Assembly (NCBI RefSeq): GCF_900156075.1 | Contig: NZ_FTMM01000022.1 | Location: forward strand, 1 to 54,170 | Origin: Chryseobacterium sp. RU37D | GTDB lineage: Bacteria > Bacteroidota > Bacteroidia > Flavobacteriales > Weeksellaceae | Length of the DNA: 54,170 nt | Direction: 5' to 3' | Shown here: positions 8,856 through 17,728 of the stretch, piece after piece | Numbering within the stretch: position 1 is the first letter of the stretch | How the letters are laid out: each line of letters opens with the position of its first letter | Notes under the pieces: model-generated | Seen by the model: the letters and a program-made list of their open reading frames with translations, nothing else | What the model was told of the DNA's origin: nothing | Databases searched by the model: none | Translations under genes and position numbers: made by a program

Positions 8856-9176
8856 AATTAAAATAAGGAAATAGGCCTCTTTCTTTCATAGAGGCTTTTT
8901 ATAAACCTGACAGTTTTTAAATTGTCAGGTTTTTATATTCATTTTTGTTTAACATAAAAGATGAATGTGAATTTTTTTTCCATATTAAAAATATTTTTTT
9001 TCATATTAATTTATTTTATCGTAAAAATAATTATCGAAATTTTCTTAATTAAATAATAATTATCTAGATTTATATAATTTTATAATAAATTAAGATATTT
9101 TGTCTAAATCATAAACTTTCATTAAAATGTGATATAAATGTCCAATGTTTTGTTTCTTTGTGGTAAAATATAAATT
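8856..9176. other. Intergenic region with terminator-like hairpins
   Basis: There is no gene. Two hairpins with T tracts lie at 8875-8900 (GCCTCT/AGAGGC) and 8905-8935 (ACCTGACA/TGTCAGGT). The rest (8940-9176) is extremely AT-rich and holds the presumed promoter of the next lipoprotein gene; I see no clean TAnnTTTG box. Confidence 0.5.
8875..8900 (+). terminator. Rho-independent terminator after lipoprotein A
   Basis: GCCTCT (8875-8880) pairs with AGAGGC (8890-8895), followed by TTTTT. Confidence 0.75.
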
Positions 9177-9605
9177 ATGAGACAAAAATTATTAAGCTCA
9201 AGTCTTTTTAGAGGAGCACTGACTGCCGTTGTAGCGGGTGCATTATTCACAACAGCTGTATCGTGTTCAAATGATGACTATCAAGTAACTCCGTCAGCTA
9301 CCCACAAAATTACCTACAAAGCTGAAATCTTTATGGGAGGTACCATTACAAGCGGAACATACTATGATATTGTAGAAATGTCTGACAAAGCTGTAGTTGC
9401 TAATGTTCCAGTATTTTCTACTCAGTATTATACTAATGCCAGTATGGGAACAACAAATACGGCATCATTAAATATAAAAGCTACCGGAACAAATCCTGCA
9501 TCGATCATCAAAGTACAAATTTATGTAGATGATAAGCTGATGAGTGAAAAAACGGCTATGGGGCAGAATCTTGATGCTTCTACAACGTATAAATTAACTT
9601 ATTAA
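9177..9605 (+). CDS. Small putative lipoprotein of unknown function, paralogue B
   Basis: A 142-residue protein with an N-terminal hydrophobic segment and a VSC lipobox at Cys30, predicting a lipoprotein. The mature part shares ordered blocks with the gene at 8418: THKITYKAEI, GGTIT.G.Y, then KVQIYVDDKLMSEK and MGQNLDASTTY. The tandem arrangement points to local duplication. Each copy has its own terminator, so they are probably separately transcribed. Function unknown. Confidence 0.75.
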   Translation: MRQKLLSSSLFRGALTAVVAGALFTTAVSCSNDDYQVTPSATHKITYKAEIFMGGTITSGTYYDIVEMSDKAVVANVPVFSTQYYTNASMGTTNTASLNIKATGTNPASIIKVQIYVDDKLMSEKTAMGQNLDASTTYKLTY

Positions 9606-9627
9606 TAAAAAAGATTATTAAAAAAAG

Positions 9628-9660
9628 AAAAGACCGTCTCTTCCAAGAAACGGTCTTTTT
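9628..9660. terminator. Bidirectional terminator between lipoprotein B and the M1 peptidase
   Basis: AAAAGACCGT (9628-9637) pairs with ACGGTCTTTT (9650-9659), with A and T tracts on both sides. It sits between convergent genes. Confidence 0.85.
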
Positions 9661-9663
9661 ATT

Positions 9664-11295
9664 TTATTGAATTTTATTATAATTGATGTAATAAGCTTCA
9701 TTAAATTTTACAGGGCTGCCCTTTTTCAGCTTGATGGTCTGCCATTGTTCTGTCGGGTTAATAGTTTGCTCACCGTCGATTCTGATAGGCAGCTTCAGAT
9801 TTTTAATAGTATTGGTATATCGGAACTTCAGATCTTCTCCTTTCTGAGAATATTCTAATATCGGGATTTTTGTCGTTCTTAAATACTGATTAAAAACACT
9901 TGAAAAATCAATCCCTGATTTTTTTGAAATGTAATCTTCAATTTGTTTCGTATTTACCGTCTGATGATAAAAATCTTTGTTCAGACCTCTTAAAATTTGC
10001 CTGAATTTTTCGTCATTATTGATAACCTGACGAATGGTGTGGATCATGCTTGCGCCTTTTGGATACATATCTCCACTGCCTTCATTTCTCACTCCATATT
10101 TTCCGATAATCGGTATATCATTGTTTATGTCTCCTCTAATTCCGACAGCATAGAGATCAGCAGATTTTTTGTCCATATATTTTTCGGTAAATAAAACCTC
10201 AGAATAGTTGGTAAAACTCTCATGAATCCACATATCCGCCTGATCTTTTGCCGTAATATTATTGGCAAACCATTCATGCCCACTTTCGTGGATAATAATA
10301 AAATCCCAATTCAACCCAACGCCTGTTCCTGAAAGATCCCTACCAAGGTATCCGTTCAAATATTTATTTCCATAAGCCACATTGCTTTGGTGTTCCATTC
10401 CTAAGTACGGCGAATCTACCAATTTATAAGAATCTTCGTAAAAAGGATACGGCCCGAACCAGTATTCAAATGCGGAAAGCATTGGTTTTACCTGCTGAAA
10501 CTGTTTTTTAGCTTTATCTAAATTATAATCCAGCACCCAATAATCAAGATCCAGCTTTCCTTTTTCTCCGTTATAGGTATCTTTAAAATTCACGTATTTT
10601 CCTATGTTCGGGATAATAGAGTAGGCGTTGATTGGGTTTTTGACTTCCCAGGTATATGTAGTTTTGTCGCCGTTCGTTTTCTTCTCGGTCAGCCTGCCGT
10701 TTCCTACACCTACAAGGTCTTTTGGAGTGATAATTCTCATAATAACACCATTATCCGGTTCATCACTCCAGATATCTTTTGTAGGAAGCCAGATCGAAGC
10801 ACCGATTCCTTCATCTGCCACACTCATCCACGGGTTTCCTTTTTCATCTTCGGTAAAAACCCATCCTCCGTCCCACGGTGCATTTTTTGCAATGGTTGGG
10901 TTTCCGGAATAGGTTACATTAATGGTGTATTTTTCTCCTTTTTTAAAATTTTTATTGGTTTTGATCCAAATAAAATCGCCTTCCTGGTTATATTCTGAAA
11001 CCGGAAAACTGGCTTCTACTTTATCAGCCTTCATTGGCTGCTGGAGGTCAATTTGGAAAGTAGGGCTGGTAACGTCTCTGATGATCTCAAAGCTAATGAT
11101 ATTGTTTCCTTTTATACTTTTTTGTACAAAGTCGGGTTCTACGGAAAGGTTATATTTCCTGACATCCCAGAAATCTCGGAATGATGTGTTGGAACCCTTT
11201 AAGGTGTCCTGTTTTGTAAAGGTCTTATTCTTTTCAAAAAACTGCCCGAAAACCAATCCCGATGCAAACAGAAGTGTATAGGAAAACTTTTTCAT
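9664..11295 (-). CDS. M1 family zinc metallopeptidase (aminopeptidase N-like), secreted
   Basis: A 543-residue protein with a signal peptide (MKKFSYTLLFASGLVFGQ). The gluzincin motif HESGH at 336-340 has the third zinc ligand Glu359 in WIHESFTNYSE, the M1 spacing of HExxH-x18-E. The substrate motif GAMEN is replaced by GMEHQ (299-303), as in many short bacterial M1 proteins. It is shorter than full aminopeptidase N and lacks the large C-terminal domain. Expected to release N-terminal residues in the periplasm or outside the cell. Confidence 0.9.
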   Translation of the reverse strand: MKKFSYTLLFASGLVFGQFFEKNKTFTKQDTLKGSNTSFRDFWDVRKYNLSVEPDFVQKSIKGNNIISFEIIRDVTSPTFQIDLQQPMKADKVEASFPVSEYNQEGDFIWIKTNKNFKKGEKYTINVTYSGNPTIAKNAPWDGGWVFTEDEKGNPWMSVADEGIGASIWLPTKDIWSDEPDNGVIMRIITPKDLVGVGNGRLTEKKTNGDKTTYTWEVKNPINAYSIIPNIGKYVNFKDTYNGEKGKLDLDYWVLDYNLDKAKKQFQQVKPMLSAFEYWFGPYPFYEDSYKLVDSPYLGMEHQSNVAYGNKYLNGYLGRDLSGTGVGLNWDFIIIHESGHEWFANNITAKDQADMWIHESFTNYSEVLFTEKYMDKKSADLYAVGIRGDINNDIPIIGKYGVRNEGSGDMYPKGASMIHTIRQVINNDEKFRQILRGLNKDFYHQTVNTKQIEDYISKKSGIDFSSVFNQYLRTTKIPILEYSQKGEDLKFRYTNTIKNLKLPIRIDGEQTINPTEQWQTIKLKKGSPVKFNEAYYINYNKIQ

Positions 11296-11411
11296 TTGAA
11301 TTTAACTTAATATTTCAAAAATAAAGAATTAATTGATTGTAAAATTTAGAAATATAAATTATTACCGTCTTTTAAATTAGACGAAAAGAATAATTTTTTG
11401 TTACAGGTAAA

Positions 11412-11444
11412 CAAACCTTCAAGGCTTCGAAAACCTTGAAGGTT
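11412..11444. repeat. CCTTCAAGG hairpin repeat
   Basis: AAACCTTCAAGG and CCTTGAAGGTTT are inverted arms with a loop containing CTTCGAAAA. It lies between tatC and the M1 gene, next to the tatC terminator. It resembles short hairpin repeats common in Bacteroidetes intergenic regions. Confidence 0.55.
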
Positions 11445-11451
11445 TAAAAAA

Positions 11452-11475
11452 TCCCGCAGAAAAATCTACGGGAAA
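11452..11475 (-). terminator. Terminator after tatC
   Basis: On the minus strand TCCCGTAGA and TCTGCGGGA form a stem, followed by a T tract. Confidence 0.65.
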
Positions 11476-11495
11476 AATATTTTAAATTTAAAAAT

Positions 11496-12323
11496 TTACT
11501 TTTGAACTACTGGTAGATTTCCTGCTGCTTTCTGTACCTTTTTATAGGTATATGAACACATTAAAATACTGAATTCATACAATAAAACCAATGGAAAAGC
11601 AGCCATTAGCATACTCAGGACGTCTGCAGGAGTGATAATTGCAGCTACTACCATAATCAATACAATAGCATGCCGACGATAAGTTTTCATAAACATCGGG
11701 GTCAGAATCCCAATTGTGGTAAGGAAATAGATAAGTATCGGAAAAAGGAAGATGACTCCCATACCCAAAACGACCTGCAGAAACAAAGTAGTATAATCAC
11801 TCAGATCGTAAAGAGGAATAATAATATCTGAAATTTTAAAAATAACCCCAAAATTAACAGCAAAAGGAAGGATTAAAAAATATCCGCATAAAACTCCGGT
11901 CATAAATAAAATCCAAACAGAATTGATAATAAAAATTGAATTTTTTCTTTCATTGGGATGCAGGGCAGGACTGATAAACCTCCACAGTTCCCAAACAATA
12001 TATGGAAATGCAGCGACAATTCCGCCAAAAATAGAAACTGCCATCATCACATTAAACTGTTGGTAAAGCTTGCTGGCACGCACCGGGAAATCTTTCGGAA
12101 GATGGATGCTCTCTTCTCCTAAAATCAATTTAGAAAAATGATTGACCACTTTAAAGGTTGCAAAATCATTTCTGGTAGGCCCGAAAAAAATGTGGTCCAT
12201 GATCCAGTTAATATTAAAGCCGATAGCAATTGCAGCAATAATAATAGCAATAATGGATCGGATGAGGTGACCTCTTAATTCTCCAATATGTCCCCAGAAA
12301 GACATGTCTTTAGCATCACTCAC
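11496..12323 (-). CDS. tatC: Sec-independent protein translocase subunit TatC
   Basis: A polytopic inner-membrane protein of 275 residues, with six hydrophobic segments expected. It is the receptor of the twin-arginine export pathway for folded proteins. The N-terminus keeps the signature FWGHIGELRGHLIRSI, and later blocks (PFAVNF, TPADVLSMLMAAFPLVLLYE) are typical. No tatA gene is adjacent. The gene follows kdsD on the same strand with a 135-base gap that carries an inverted repeat, so the link is uncertain. Confidence 0.95.
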   Translation of the reverse strand: MSDAKDMSFWGHIGELRGHLIRSIIAIIIAAIAIGFNINWIMDHIFFGPTRNDFATFKVVNHFSKLILGEESIHLPKDFPVRASKLYQQFNVMMAVSIFGGIVAAFPYIVWELWRFISPALHPNERKNSIFIINSVWILFMTGVLCGYFLILPFAVNFGVIFKISDIIIPLYDLSDYTTLFLQVVLGMGVIFLFPILIYFLTTIGILTPMFMKTYRRHAIVLIMVVAAIITPADVLSMLMAAFPLVLLYEFSILMCSYTYKKVQKAAGNLPVVQK

Positions 12324-12364
12324 AGAATTATATTTTTTAAGGCTTCAAATTTATGAAATATTTT

Positions 12365-12462
12365 ATTAGAAGTTAGAAATTAAAGGTTAGCTTGGAATAT
12401 TTATTACAGCTAAATTGTATACTTACTAACTCTAACTTCTAACCTTTAATCTAGTTTCTAAT
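12365..12462. repeat. TTAGAAGTTAGA-type inverted repeat
   Basis: The left arm (ATTAGAAGTTAGAAATTAAA..., 12365-12391) is roughly complementary to the right arm (CTAACTTCTAACCTTTAAT..., 12427-12461). The right arm overlaps the stop-proximal region of kdsD. Related A/G- or C/T-rich tracts occur at 1687-1740 and 44981-45027. Confidence 0.6.
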
Positions 12463-13417
12463 TAATCCCCTCATCCAGCAGCTTATGGAGATCAATAATC
12501 CCGAAATACTTTCCGTTTTCCGTTACAACAAGCTGTCCGATATTGTTTTCTTTTAAAATCTTCATGGCTTCTTTTGCCAGAGTAGTTCTTTCAATCGTTT
12601 TTGGATAGGCAGACATGATGTCTTTTGCTAAAACTTTAGAAATATCATCCCCTTTCAGAAGCATTCTTCGAAGGTCTCCGTCGGTAATAACGCCTATAAT
12701 TTCATTTTCATTGGTCACTACGGTGATCCCGTGCCTGGAACCGCTGATCGAAATAATGACATCTTTCACCGTATCATTTTCCGTTACTTGGGGCTTTTGT
12801 GAAGATAAAAAATCATCCACTTTTGAAATGAGGTTTTTTCCCAGACTTCCTCCCGGATGGAATTTTGCAAAATCATTTGCTTTAAAGTTATTCATTTCCA
12901 TTAAAGAAATTGCTAAAGCATCTCCCAGAGCCATTTGAAGGGTTGTTGAGCTTGTCGGGGCCAGTTTGTTCGGGCAGGCTTCCATATCAACGTGAGTGTC
13001 TAATATAATTTCAGAAAATTCTGCCAACTTGCTTGATTTATTTCCTGTCATTCCTATTAATGAAGAAGAATAATCTTTCAGATAAGGAACAAGATTTACA
13101 ATTTCCGGAGAATTTCCGGAATTTGAAATACACAATACTACATCCTGTTTCTGGATCACTCCCAAATCTCCGTGGATGGCTTCCGAGGCATGAAGAAATT
13201 GGGAAGGCGTTCCCGTAGAATTGAGTGTTGCAACAATCTTATTTCCGACGTGGGCAGATTTTCCGATACCTACTACAATGAGCTTTCCTTTTGCGGAATG
13301 TATGATTTCTACTGCTTTTGCAAATTGATCATCAAGTCTGTTTTTAAGTTTTTCAAGTTCCGAAATCTCTATTTCTAGAGTAGTTTTCGCAATTGAAATA
13401 ATGTTGGCTCTTTCCAT
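12458..13417 (-). CDS. kdsD: KpsF/GutQ family arabinose-5-phosphate isomerase
   Basis: A 319-residue cytoplasmic isomerase converting ribulose-5-phosphate to arabinose-5-phosphate, the first step to KDO for lipopolysaccharide. The N-terminal SIS domain (about 40-180) has GKSAHVG (52-58), SNSGNS (98-103) and APTSSTT (153-159). FHPGGSLGK follows at 186-194, then two CBS domains (about 205-260 and 268-319). Domain order and length match KdsD/KpsF. It is divergent from recQ. Confidence 0.93.
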   Translation of the reverse strand: MERANIISIAKTTLEIEISELEKLKNRLDDQFAKAVEIIHSAKGKLIVVGIGKSAHVGNKIVATLNSTGTPSQFLHASEAIHGDLGVIQKQDVVLCISNSGNSPEIVNLVPYLKDYSSSLIGMTGNKSSKLAEFSEIILDTHVDMEACPNKLAPTSSTTLQMALGDALAISLMEMNNFKANDFAKFHPGGSLGKNLISKVDDFLSSQKPQVTENDTVKDVIISISGSRHGITVVTNENEIIGVITDGDLRRMLLKGDDISKVLAKDIMSAYPKTIERTTLAKEAMKILKENNIGQLVVTENGKYFGIIDLHKLLDEGIN

Positions 13418-13534
13418 TTTACTTTTATTGGCTATACAAAAAAAATCTTAAAAAATGTTATATTTTAAAAAGAATAATTAATATAAGTTTTATTTTTATA
13501 AACTAAATCACTTTTATTTTAAGTGAAAAATTCA

Positions 13535-13542
13535 TAACTTTG
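13535..13542 (+). promoter_or_regulatory. Predicted -7 box of recQ
   Basis: TAACTTTG matches TAnnTTTG and lies 33 bases before the recQ ATG. The -33 element is weak (TTTT at 13512-13515, 19-base spacer). Confidence 0.45.
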
Positions 13543-13574
13543 GGTTAGATGCAAATTTAGCAATAGAAAATTAG

Positions 13575-15779
13575 ATGAGCGCAAAAAATGCCAATTTATC
13601 AGGCGAACTGAAAAAATATTTCGGGTTTTCTACTTTTAAAGGCCAGCAGGAACAGATCATAGAAAACCTGTTAGATGGTAAGGATATATTTGTCCTGATG
13701 CCGACAGGTGGGGGGAAATCTCTCTGTTATCAGCTTCCGGCACTTATTTCCGAAGGTACGGCAATAGTGGTTTCGCCCTTAATAGCGTTAATGAAGAATC
13801 AAGTGGATGCAGTAAACGGTCTTTCACCTGATGATGGAGTAGCACACGTTTTAAATTCATCATTAAATAAAACACAGACTAAGCAGGTTTTCGATGACAT
13901 CAAAAACGGTAAGACAAAGCTCCTTTACGTGGCTCCAGAATCATTAATTAAAGAAGACTATCTTGACTTTCTGAAGGAAGTGAAAATTTCTTTTTTTGCT
14001 ATTGACGAAGCGCACTGTATTTCAGAATGGGGCCATGATTTTAGGCCGGAATACAGGAATTTAAAATTGATTATTGATAAAATTGCTGATGTTCCGGTAA
14101 TTGCTTTAACTGCTACTGCAACGCCTAAAGTGCAAGATGATATCCAAAAAACCTTAGGAATGGTAAATGCTTTGATATTTAAAGAAAGCTTCAACAGGCC
14201 GAACCTGTATTATGAAGTAAGGCCAAAGATCAATGTCGATAAAGAAATTGTTAAATTTATTAATCAAAATAAAGGAAAATCGGGAATTGTTTATTGTCTA
14301 AGCCGAAGAAAAGTTGAAGAGTTTGCCCAGCTTTTACAGGTGAACGGAATTAATGCTCTTCCTTATCATGCAGGTTTAGATCAAAAAATGAGGGTGGCCA
14401 ATCAGGATAAATTTTTGATGGAGGAAGTAGACGTAATCGTAGCAACCATCGCTTTTGGAATGGGAATCGATAAACCTGATGTACGTTTTGTGATTCATTA
14501 CGATTTTCCAAAATCCCTGGAAAGCTATTACCAGGAAACAGGCCGCGCAGGCCGGGATGGGGGAGAAGGTCATTGTCTGGCATTTTACGATCCTAAGGAT
14601 ATTGAAAAACTGGAAAAATTCCTGGCACAAAAACCCGTTTCAGAAAGGGAAATCGGATTGCAGCTTTTGAATGAAGTCGTTGGCTATGCCGAAACTTCAA
14701 TGAGCAGAAGACAGTATATTTTACATTATTTTGGGGAAAATTTTGATCCAGTAAATGGAGAGGGTGCCAAAATGTGTGATAATTCTTCAAACCCACCTAA
14801 ATTAAAGGATGCCACGGATGATCTGAAAAAAGTTCTTGAACTGATTCGGGATACGGGAGAAAAATTTAAGGCTAAAGATTTGATTTCTGTGATTGCAGGA
14901 AAAGAAACTGCGGTATCGAAATCTTACAAGCTGGAACAAAGCTCTTATTTCGGCTTCGGAAAAGAGGAAAAAGATAACCACTGGAAAACTATTTTAAGAC
15001 AGGCAACGGTTCAGAATTTTTTACAAAAAGATATTGAAATGTATGGTGTTTTAAAAATTGTTCAAAAAGGGAGGCTGGTTTTAAATGGTAAACTGGAACA
15101 TTCTTTCCTGATTGCGGAAGACAAAGAGTTTGATCTCACTCAGGCTAAAGCAGAAAGTGATCAGACCCAGCAGCAGTCTGGAAGTGGATTAGACAGGAAT
15201 TTATTTGCATTATTAAAGGATTTACGTAAAAAAGTTGCAAAAAATCACGGAATTCCGCCTTACACGGTTTTCATGGATCCGAGTTTGGAAGATATGACGG
15301 TTCAATATCCGATTACAATTGAGGAAATTACAAAGATTTACGGAGTTGGTGAAGGAAAAGCAAAAAAATACGGTAAAGAATTTGCCGATTTTATCAGCAA
15401 ATATGTAGAAGATAACAATATCGAACGTACTCAGGATATGGTACTGAAGCAGGTTGCGAATAAATCCAGCCATAAAGTTTTCATCATTCAGAGTACCGAT
15501 AAAAAAATTGATCTTGAGGATATTGCAAGGGCCAAAAATCTTTCAATGGATGAATTATTGAAAGAAATGGAAAGTATTGTATATCAGGGAACTAAAATAA
15601 ATATTGATTATTATATTGAAGACAATTTTGATGAAGATATTGTGGACGGTTTCATGGAATTCATGACTGAATCTGAAAGTGACAGCATGAAAGTTTTACT
15701 GGATGAGTTCGGAGATGAATTGTCTGATGAAGAAGTAAGAATGTTGAGAATAAAATTCATTAGTGATGTAGCGAACTAA
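13575..15779 (+). CDS. recQ: ATP-dependent DNA helicase RecQ
   Basis: A 3'-5' superfamily 2 helicase of 734 residues involved in recombination and repair. Walker A is MPTGGGKSL (42-50), DEAH is at 144-147 followed by CISEWGHDFRPEY, and motif VI is ETGRAGRDG. An RQC region and an HRDC domain (about 538-612, DRNLFALLKDLRKK) follow. The usual four-cysteine zinc site is degenerate: only Cys401 (MCDNSSNP) remains where CxxCDxC is expected. The C-terminus is longer than in E. coli RecQ. Confidence 0.95.
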   Translation: MSAKNANLSGELKKYFGFSTFKGQQEQIIENLLDGKDIFVLMPTGGGKSLCYQLPALISEGTAIVVSPLIALMKNQVDAVNGLSPDDGVAHVLNSSLNKTQTKQVFDDIKNGKTKLLYVAPESLIKEDYLDFLKEVKISFFAIDEAHCISEWGHDFRPEYRNLKLIIDKIADVPVIALTATATPKVQDDIQKTLGMVNALIFKESFNRPNLYYEVRPKINVDKEIVKFINQNKGKSGIVYCLSRRKVEEFAQLLQVNGINALPYHAGLDQKMRVANQDKFLMEEVDVIVATIAFGMGIDKPDVRFVIHYDFPKSLESYYQETGRAGRDGGEGHCLAFYDPKDIEKLEKFLAQKPVSEREIGLQLLNEVVGYAETSMSRRQYILHYFGENFDPVNGEGAKMCDNSSNPPKLKDATDDLKKVLELIRDTGEKFKAKDLISVIAGKETAVSKSYKLEQSSYFGFGKEEKDNHWKTILRQATVQNFLQKDIEMYGVLKIVQKGRLVLNGKLEHSFLIAEDKEFDLTQAKAESDQTQQQSGSGLDRNLFALLKDLRKKVAKNHGIPPYTVFMDPSLEDMTVQYPITIEEITKIYGVGEGKAKKYGKEFADFISKYVEDNNIERTQDMVLKQVANKSSHKVFIIQSTDKKIDLEDIARAKNLSMDELLKEMESIVYQGTKINIDYYIEDNFDEDIVDGFMEFMTESESDSMKVLLDEFGDELSDEEVRMLRIKFISDVAN

Positions 15780-15810
15780 AATTATTTTAAATAGTAATGA
15801 TATAATTTTG

Positions 15811-15843
15811 AAAGAAATTCTTCCTTGGAAAGAGTTTCTTTTT
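15811..15843 (+). terminator. Terminator after recQ
   Basis: AAAGAAATTCTT (15811-15822) pairs with the complementary AAAGAGTTTCTTT segment (15829-15841), followed by T residues. Confidence 0.65.
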
Positions 15844-15880
15844 ATTTGAAAGAAATAATGATTTGATGAAATTTGACATA

Positions 15881-15900
15881 TAGTTTGTCATTCCGATTTT
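15881..15900. repeat. GTCATTCCG-family repeat fragment
   Basis: TAGTTTGTCATTCCGATTTT matches the left end of the repeats at 2447 and 35723. Only the first part is present, followed by ATGACAAGC in a divergent context. Confidence 0.5.
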
Positions 15901-16013
15901 TATGACAAGCTTGATGATAGAAAAATTTAAATTGTATTTAGTTTTTTAGTTAAAAATGATTAATTACAAGTTGGGATCAGAAGTTACCAAAACTTTTTAT
16001 TAATTTTACATTG

Positions 16014-17093
16014 ATGAAAAAGATTTCCGTAATTTTTATTCTGCCGGATTTGGAAACCGGAGGCGCAGAAAGAATTGTAACCACTATTGCAAATCACCTC
16101 TCCCGAGATCGATTTGAAGCCAAAATTTTGCTCTTACGCAAGCAGGGAGGTTATCTCAATTTCGTAAAAAAAGATGTGGAAATTATTGATGTAAATACCG
16201 AAAGGATCAGGCATTCCTTAAAACCGATTCTACGAGAAATTTATCGAAGAAAACCAGATATTGTTTTTTCAGGATTTGGAGAAGTAAATGCATATTTATC
16301 ATTGTTTATCAAGCTTTTTTCGAAGACGAAATTTATAGCAAGGGAAACCAATGTCGTTTCGGAGCACGTCACCCGAAAAGAGATAAAATTTTTCTATAAT
16401 TTTTACAATAATTACGATAAGATTATTGCTCAAAGTGATGATATGATGAAAGATTTAATGAAGAATTTTAGAATTAAATCAAGTAAAATTGTCAAAATAA
16501 ATAATCCCGTAGATTTTGATTTTATTGATGAAAAGCTGGCTGCTTCGTCTAAACCTGAATGCTTTAAATATAATTATAAACATGTTGTAGCTATCGGGAA
16601 CTTATCCGCCAGAAAGGGCTTTGATAATTTGCTAAAAGTTTTTTCCAGACTTAAAAATGAGAATATTATGCTTCATATTTTAGGAGATGGTAAAGACCGG
16701 GAAATGCTGCATCAGATGAAGGATTTTCTGGATCTTAAAAATGTAATTTTCCATGGAAAACAGGAGAATCCTTACCAGTTTTTGAAGTATGCAGATTTGT
16801 TTATCCTTTCCTCCAGATACGAAGGTTTTCCAAATGTTTTACTGGAAGCCGGAGCCTGCGGAACTTATGCCCTGGCCAATAATTGTCCGGGTGGGATTAA
16901 CGAGATCATCCAGAATGACATCAACGGGGAAATAGCAGACATCGACAACCACGAAGATTTTTCACAAAAGATCATGAGAATACTTCATGGAAATTATGAT
17001 AAGGAAGCCATCAAAAGTTCTATAAAATCAAGATTTTCTAAGCATATTATTTTAAATAAATACGAAAAGGTTTTATTAGATCTAATGAAATAA
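16014..17093 (+). CDS. Glycosyltransferase family 4 (GT-B fold)
   Basis: A 359-residue retaining-type GT4/GT1 enzyme. The N-terminal half has the donor-side signature LETGGAERIV. The C-terminal half has a Rossmann strand (VAIGNLSARKGFDNLL), LGDGKDR and the E-x7-E nucleotide-sugar site in SSRYEGFPNVLLEAGACGT. It probably adds a sugar to a surface glycan or lipid. I chose ATG 16014 over the in-frame TTG three bases earlier. No other glycan genes adjoin it. Confidence 0.88.
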   Translation: MKKISVIFILPDLETGGAERIVTTIANHLSRDRFEAKILLLRKQGGYLNFVKKDVEIIDVNTERIRHSLKPILREIYRRKPDIVFSGFGEVNAYLSLFIKLFSKTKFIARETNVVSEHVTRKEIKFFYNFYNNYDKIIAQSDDMMKDLMKNFRIKSSKIVKINNPVDFDFIDEKLAASSKPECFKYNYKHVVAIGNLSARKGFDNLLKVFSRLKNENIMLHILGDGKDREMLHQMKDFLDLKNVIFHGKQENPYQFLKYADLFILSSRYEGFPNVLLEAGACGTYALANNCPGGINEIIQNDINGEIADIDNHEDFSQKIMRILHGNYDKEAIKSSIKSRFSKHIILNKYEKVLLDLMK

Positions 17094-17133
17094 TTATTCA
17101 GGTTTAAATTTTTCTTATACTAAAAAATCGTCA

Positions 17134-17496
17134 ATGAAGAAAATTCCTAGAATAGGATGTGTGTGTGAAAAACCAGATTTATCAGCCGATACCGATTTCA
17201 GAAGCTCAGAATTAGGAATACATCATACGAACGGAAGATATGCGAAAGTAAGTATTTTACAGTGTAAACTATGCCAGAGGATATGGATCAATTATCTTGT
17301 TGAATATGAGCATTATTCACGCTCCGGAAGATGGTACAGAGGAATAGTTTCCAAAAAAGAACGCCCGGAAATTACTCCCAAAAATGCAATAGAATTCTTA
17401 GAAAATCTTGAATGGTATCTGTATGGAGGTTCTTATTTTAACAGTACAGGTATATTCGGGCAGGGAAAATTGAATGTGGATTCGTATATGTTATAG
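17134..17496 (+). CDS. Conserved-looking hypothetical protein with two Cys pairs
   Basis: A 120-residue cytoplasmic protein of unrecognised family. It has CxC (Cys9, Cys11) and CxxC (Cys44, Cys47), which could bind one zinc ion. The C-terminal half is aromatic-rich (WYLYGGSYFNSTG). It starts 40 bases after the glycosyltransferase and could share its transcript. A repeat-derived hairpin follows the stop. Function unknown. Confidence 0.65.
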   Translation: MKKIPRIGCVCEKPDLSADTDFRSSELGIHHTNGRYAKVSILQCKLCQRIWINYLVEYEHYSRSGRWYRGIVSKKERPEITPKNAIEFLENLEWYLYGGSYFNSTGIFGQGKLNVDSYML

Positions 17497-17499
17497 AGA

Positions 17500-17586
17500 C
17501 TTCGACAGACTCAGCATGACATCTCTAATACTAACTGCTTAATTCAGCGGCTTAATTGCAGAGGTGTCATGCTGAGCCTGTCGAAG
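17500..17586. repeat. TCGAAGCAT-family inverted repeat
   Basis: The left arm (17500-17524, CTTCGACAGACTCAGCATGA...) and the right arm (17562-17586, ...TCATGCTGAGCCTGTCGAAG) are inverted with a few mismatches. The loop has CTAATACTAACTG, as at 39777-39882. It begins four bases after a stop codon and may serve as a terminator. Confidence 0.8.
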
Positions 17587-17678
17587 CATGTCAAACTTAG
17601 TTTTAATTTAAAATATATAATTTTAAATCATCTCAAAAAAATTGCCAAATCTCACTTTCTCACATGGTAATTAATCGT

Positions 17679-17686
17679 TAAATTTG
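17679..17686 (+). promoter_or_regulatory. Predicted -7 box of lpdA
   Basis: TAAATTTG matches TAnnTTTG, 42 bases before the ATG. TTTC stands 19 bases upstream as a weak -33 element. Confidence 0.45.
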
Positions 17687-17728
17687 TAAGAATTAAAGAG
17701 ATAATAATAAACAAATTCATAAAATAAT

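Noticed and set aside
14350..14796. Several minus-strand open frames within recQ
   Set aside because: They are in the antisense frames of a well-supported helicase gene and show no family motifs.
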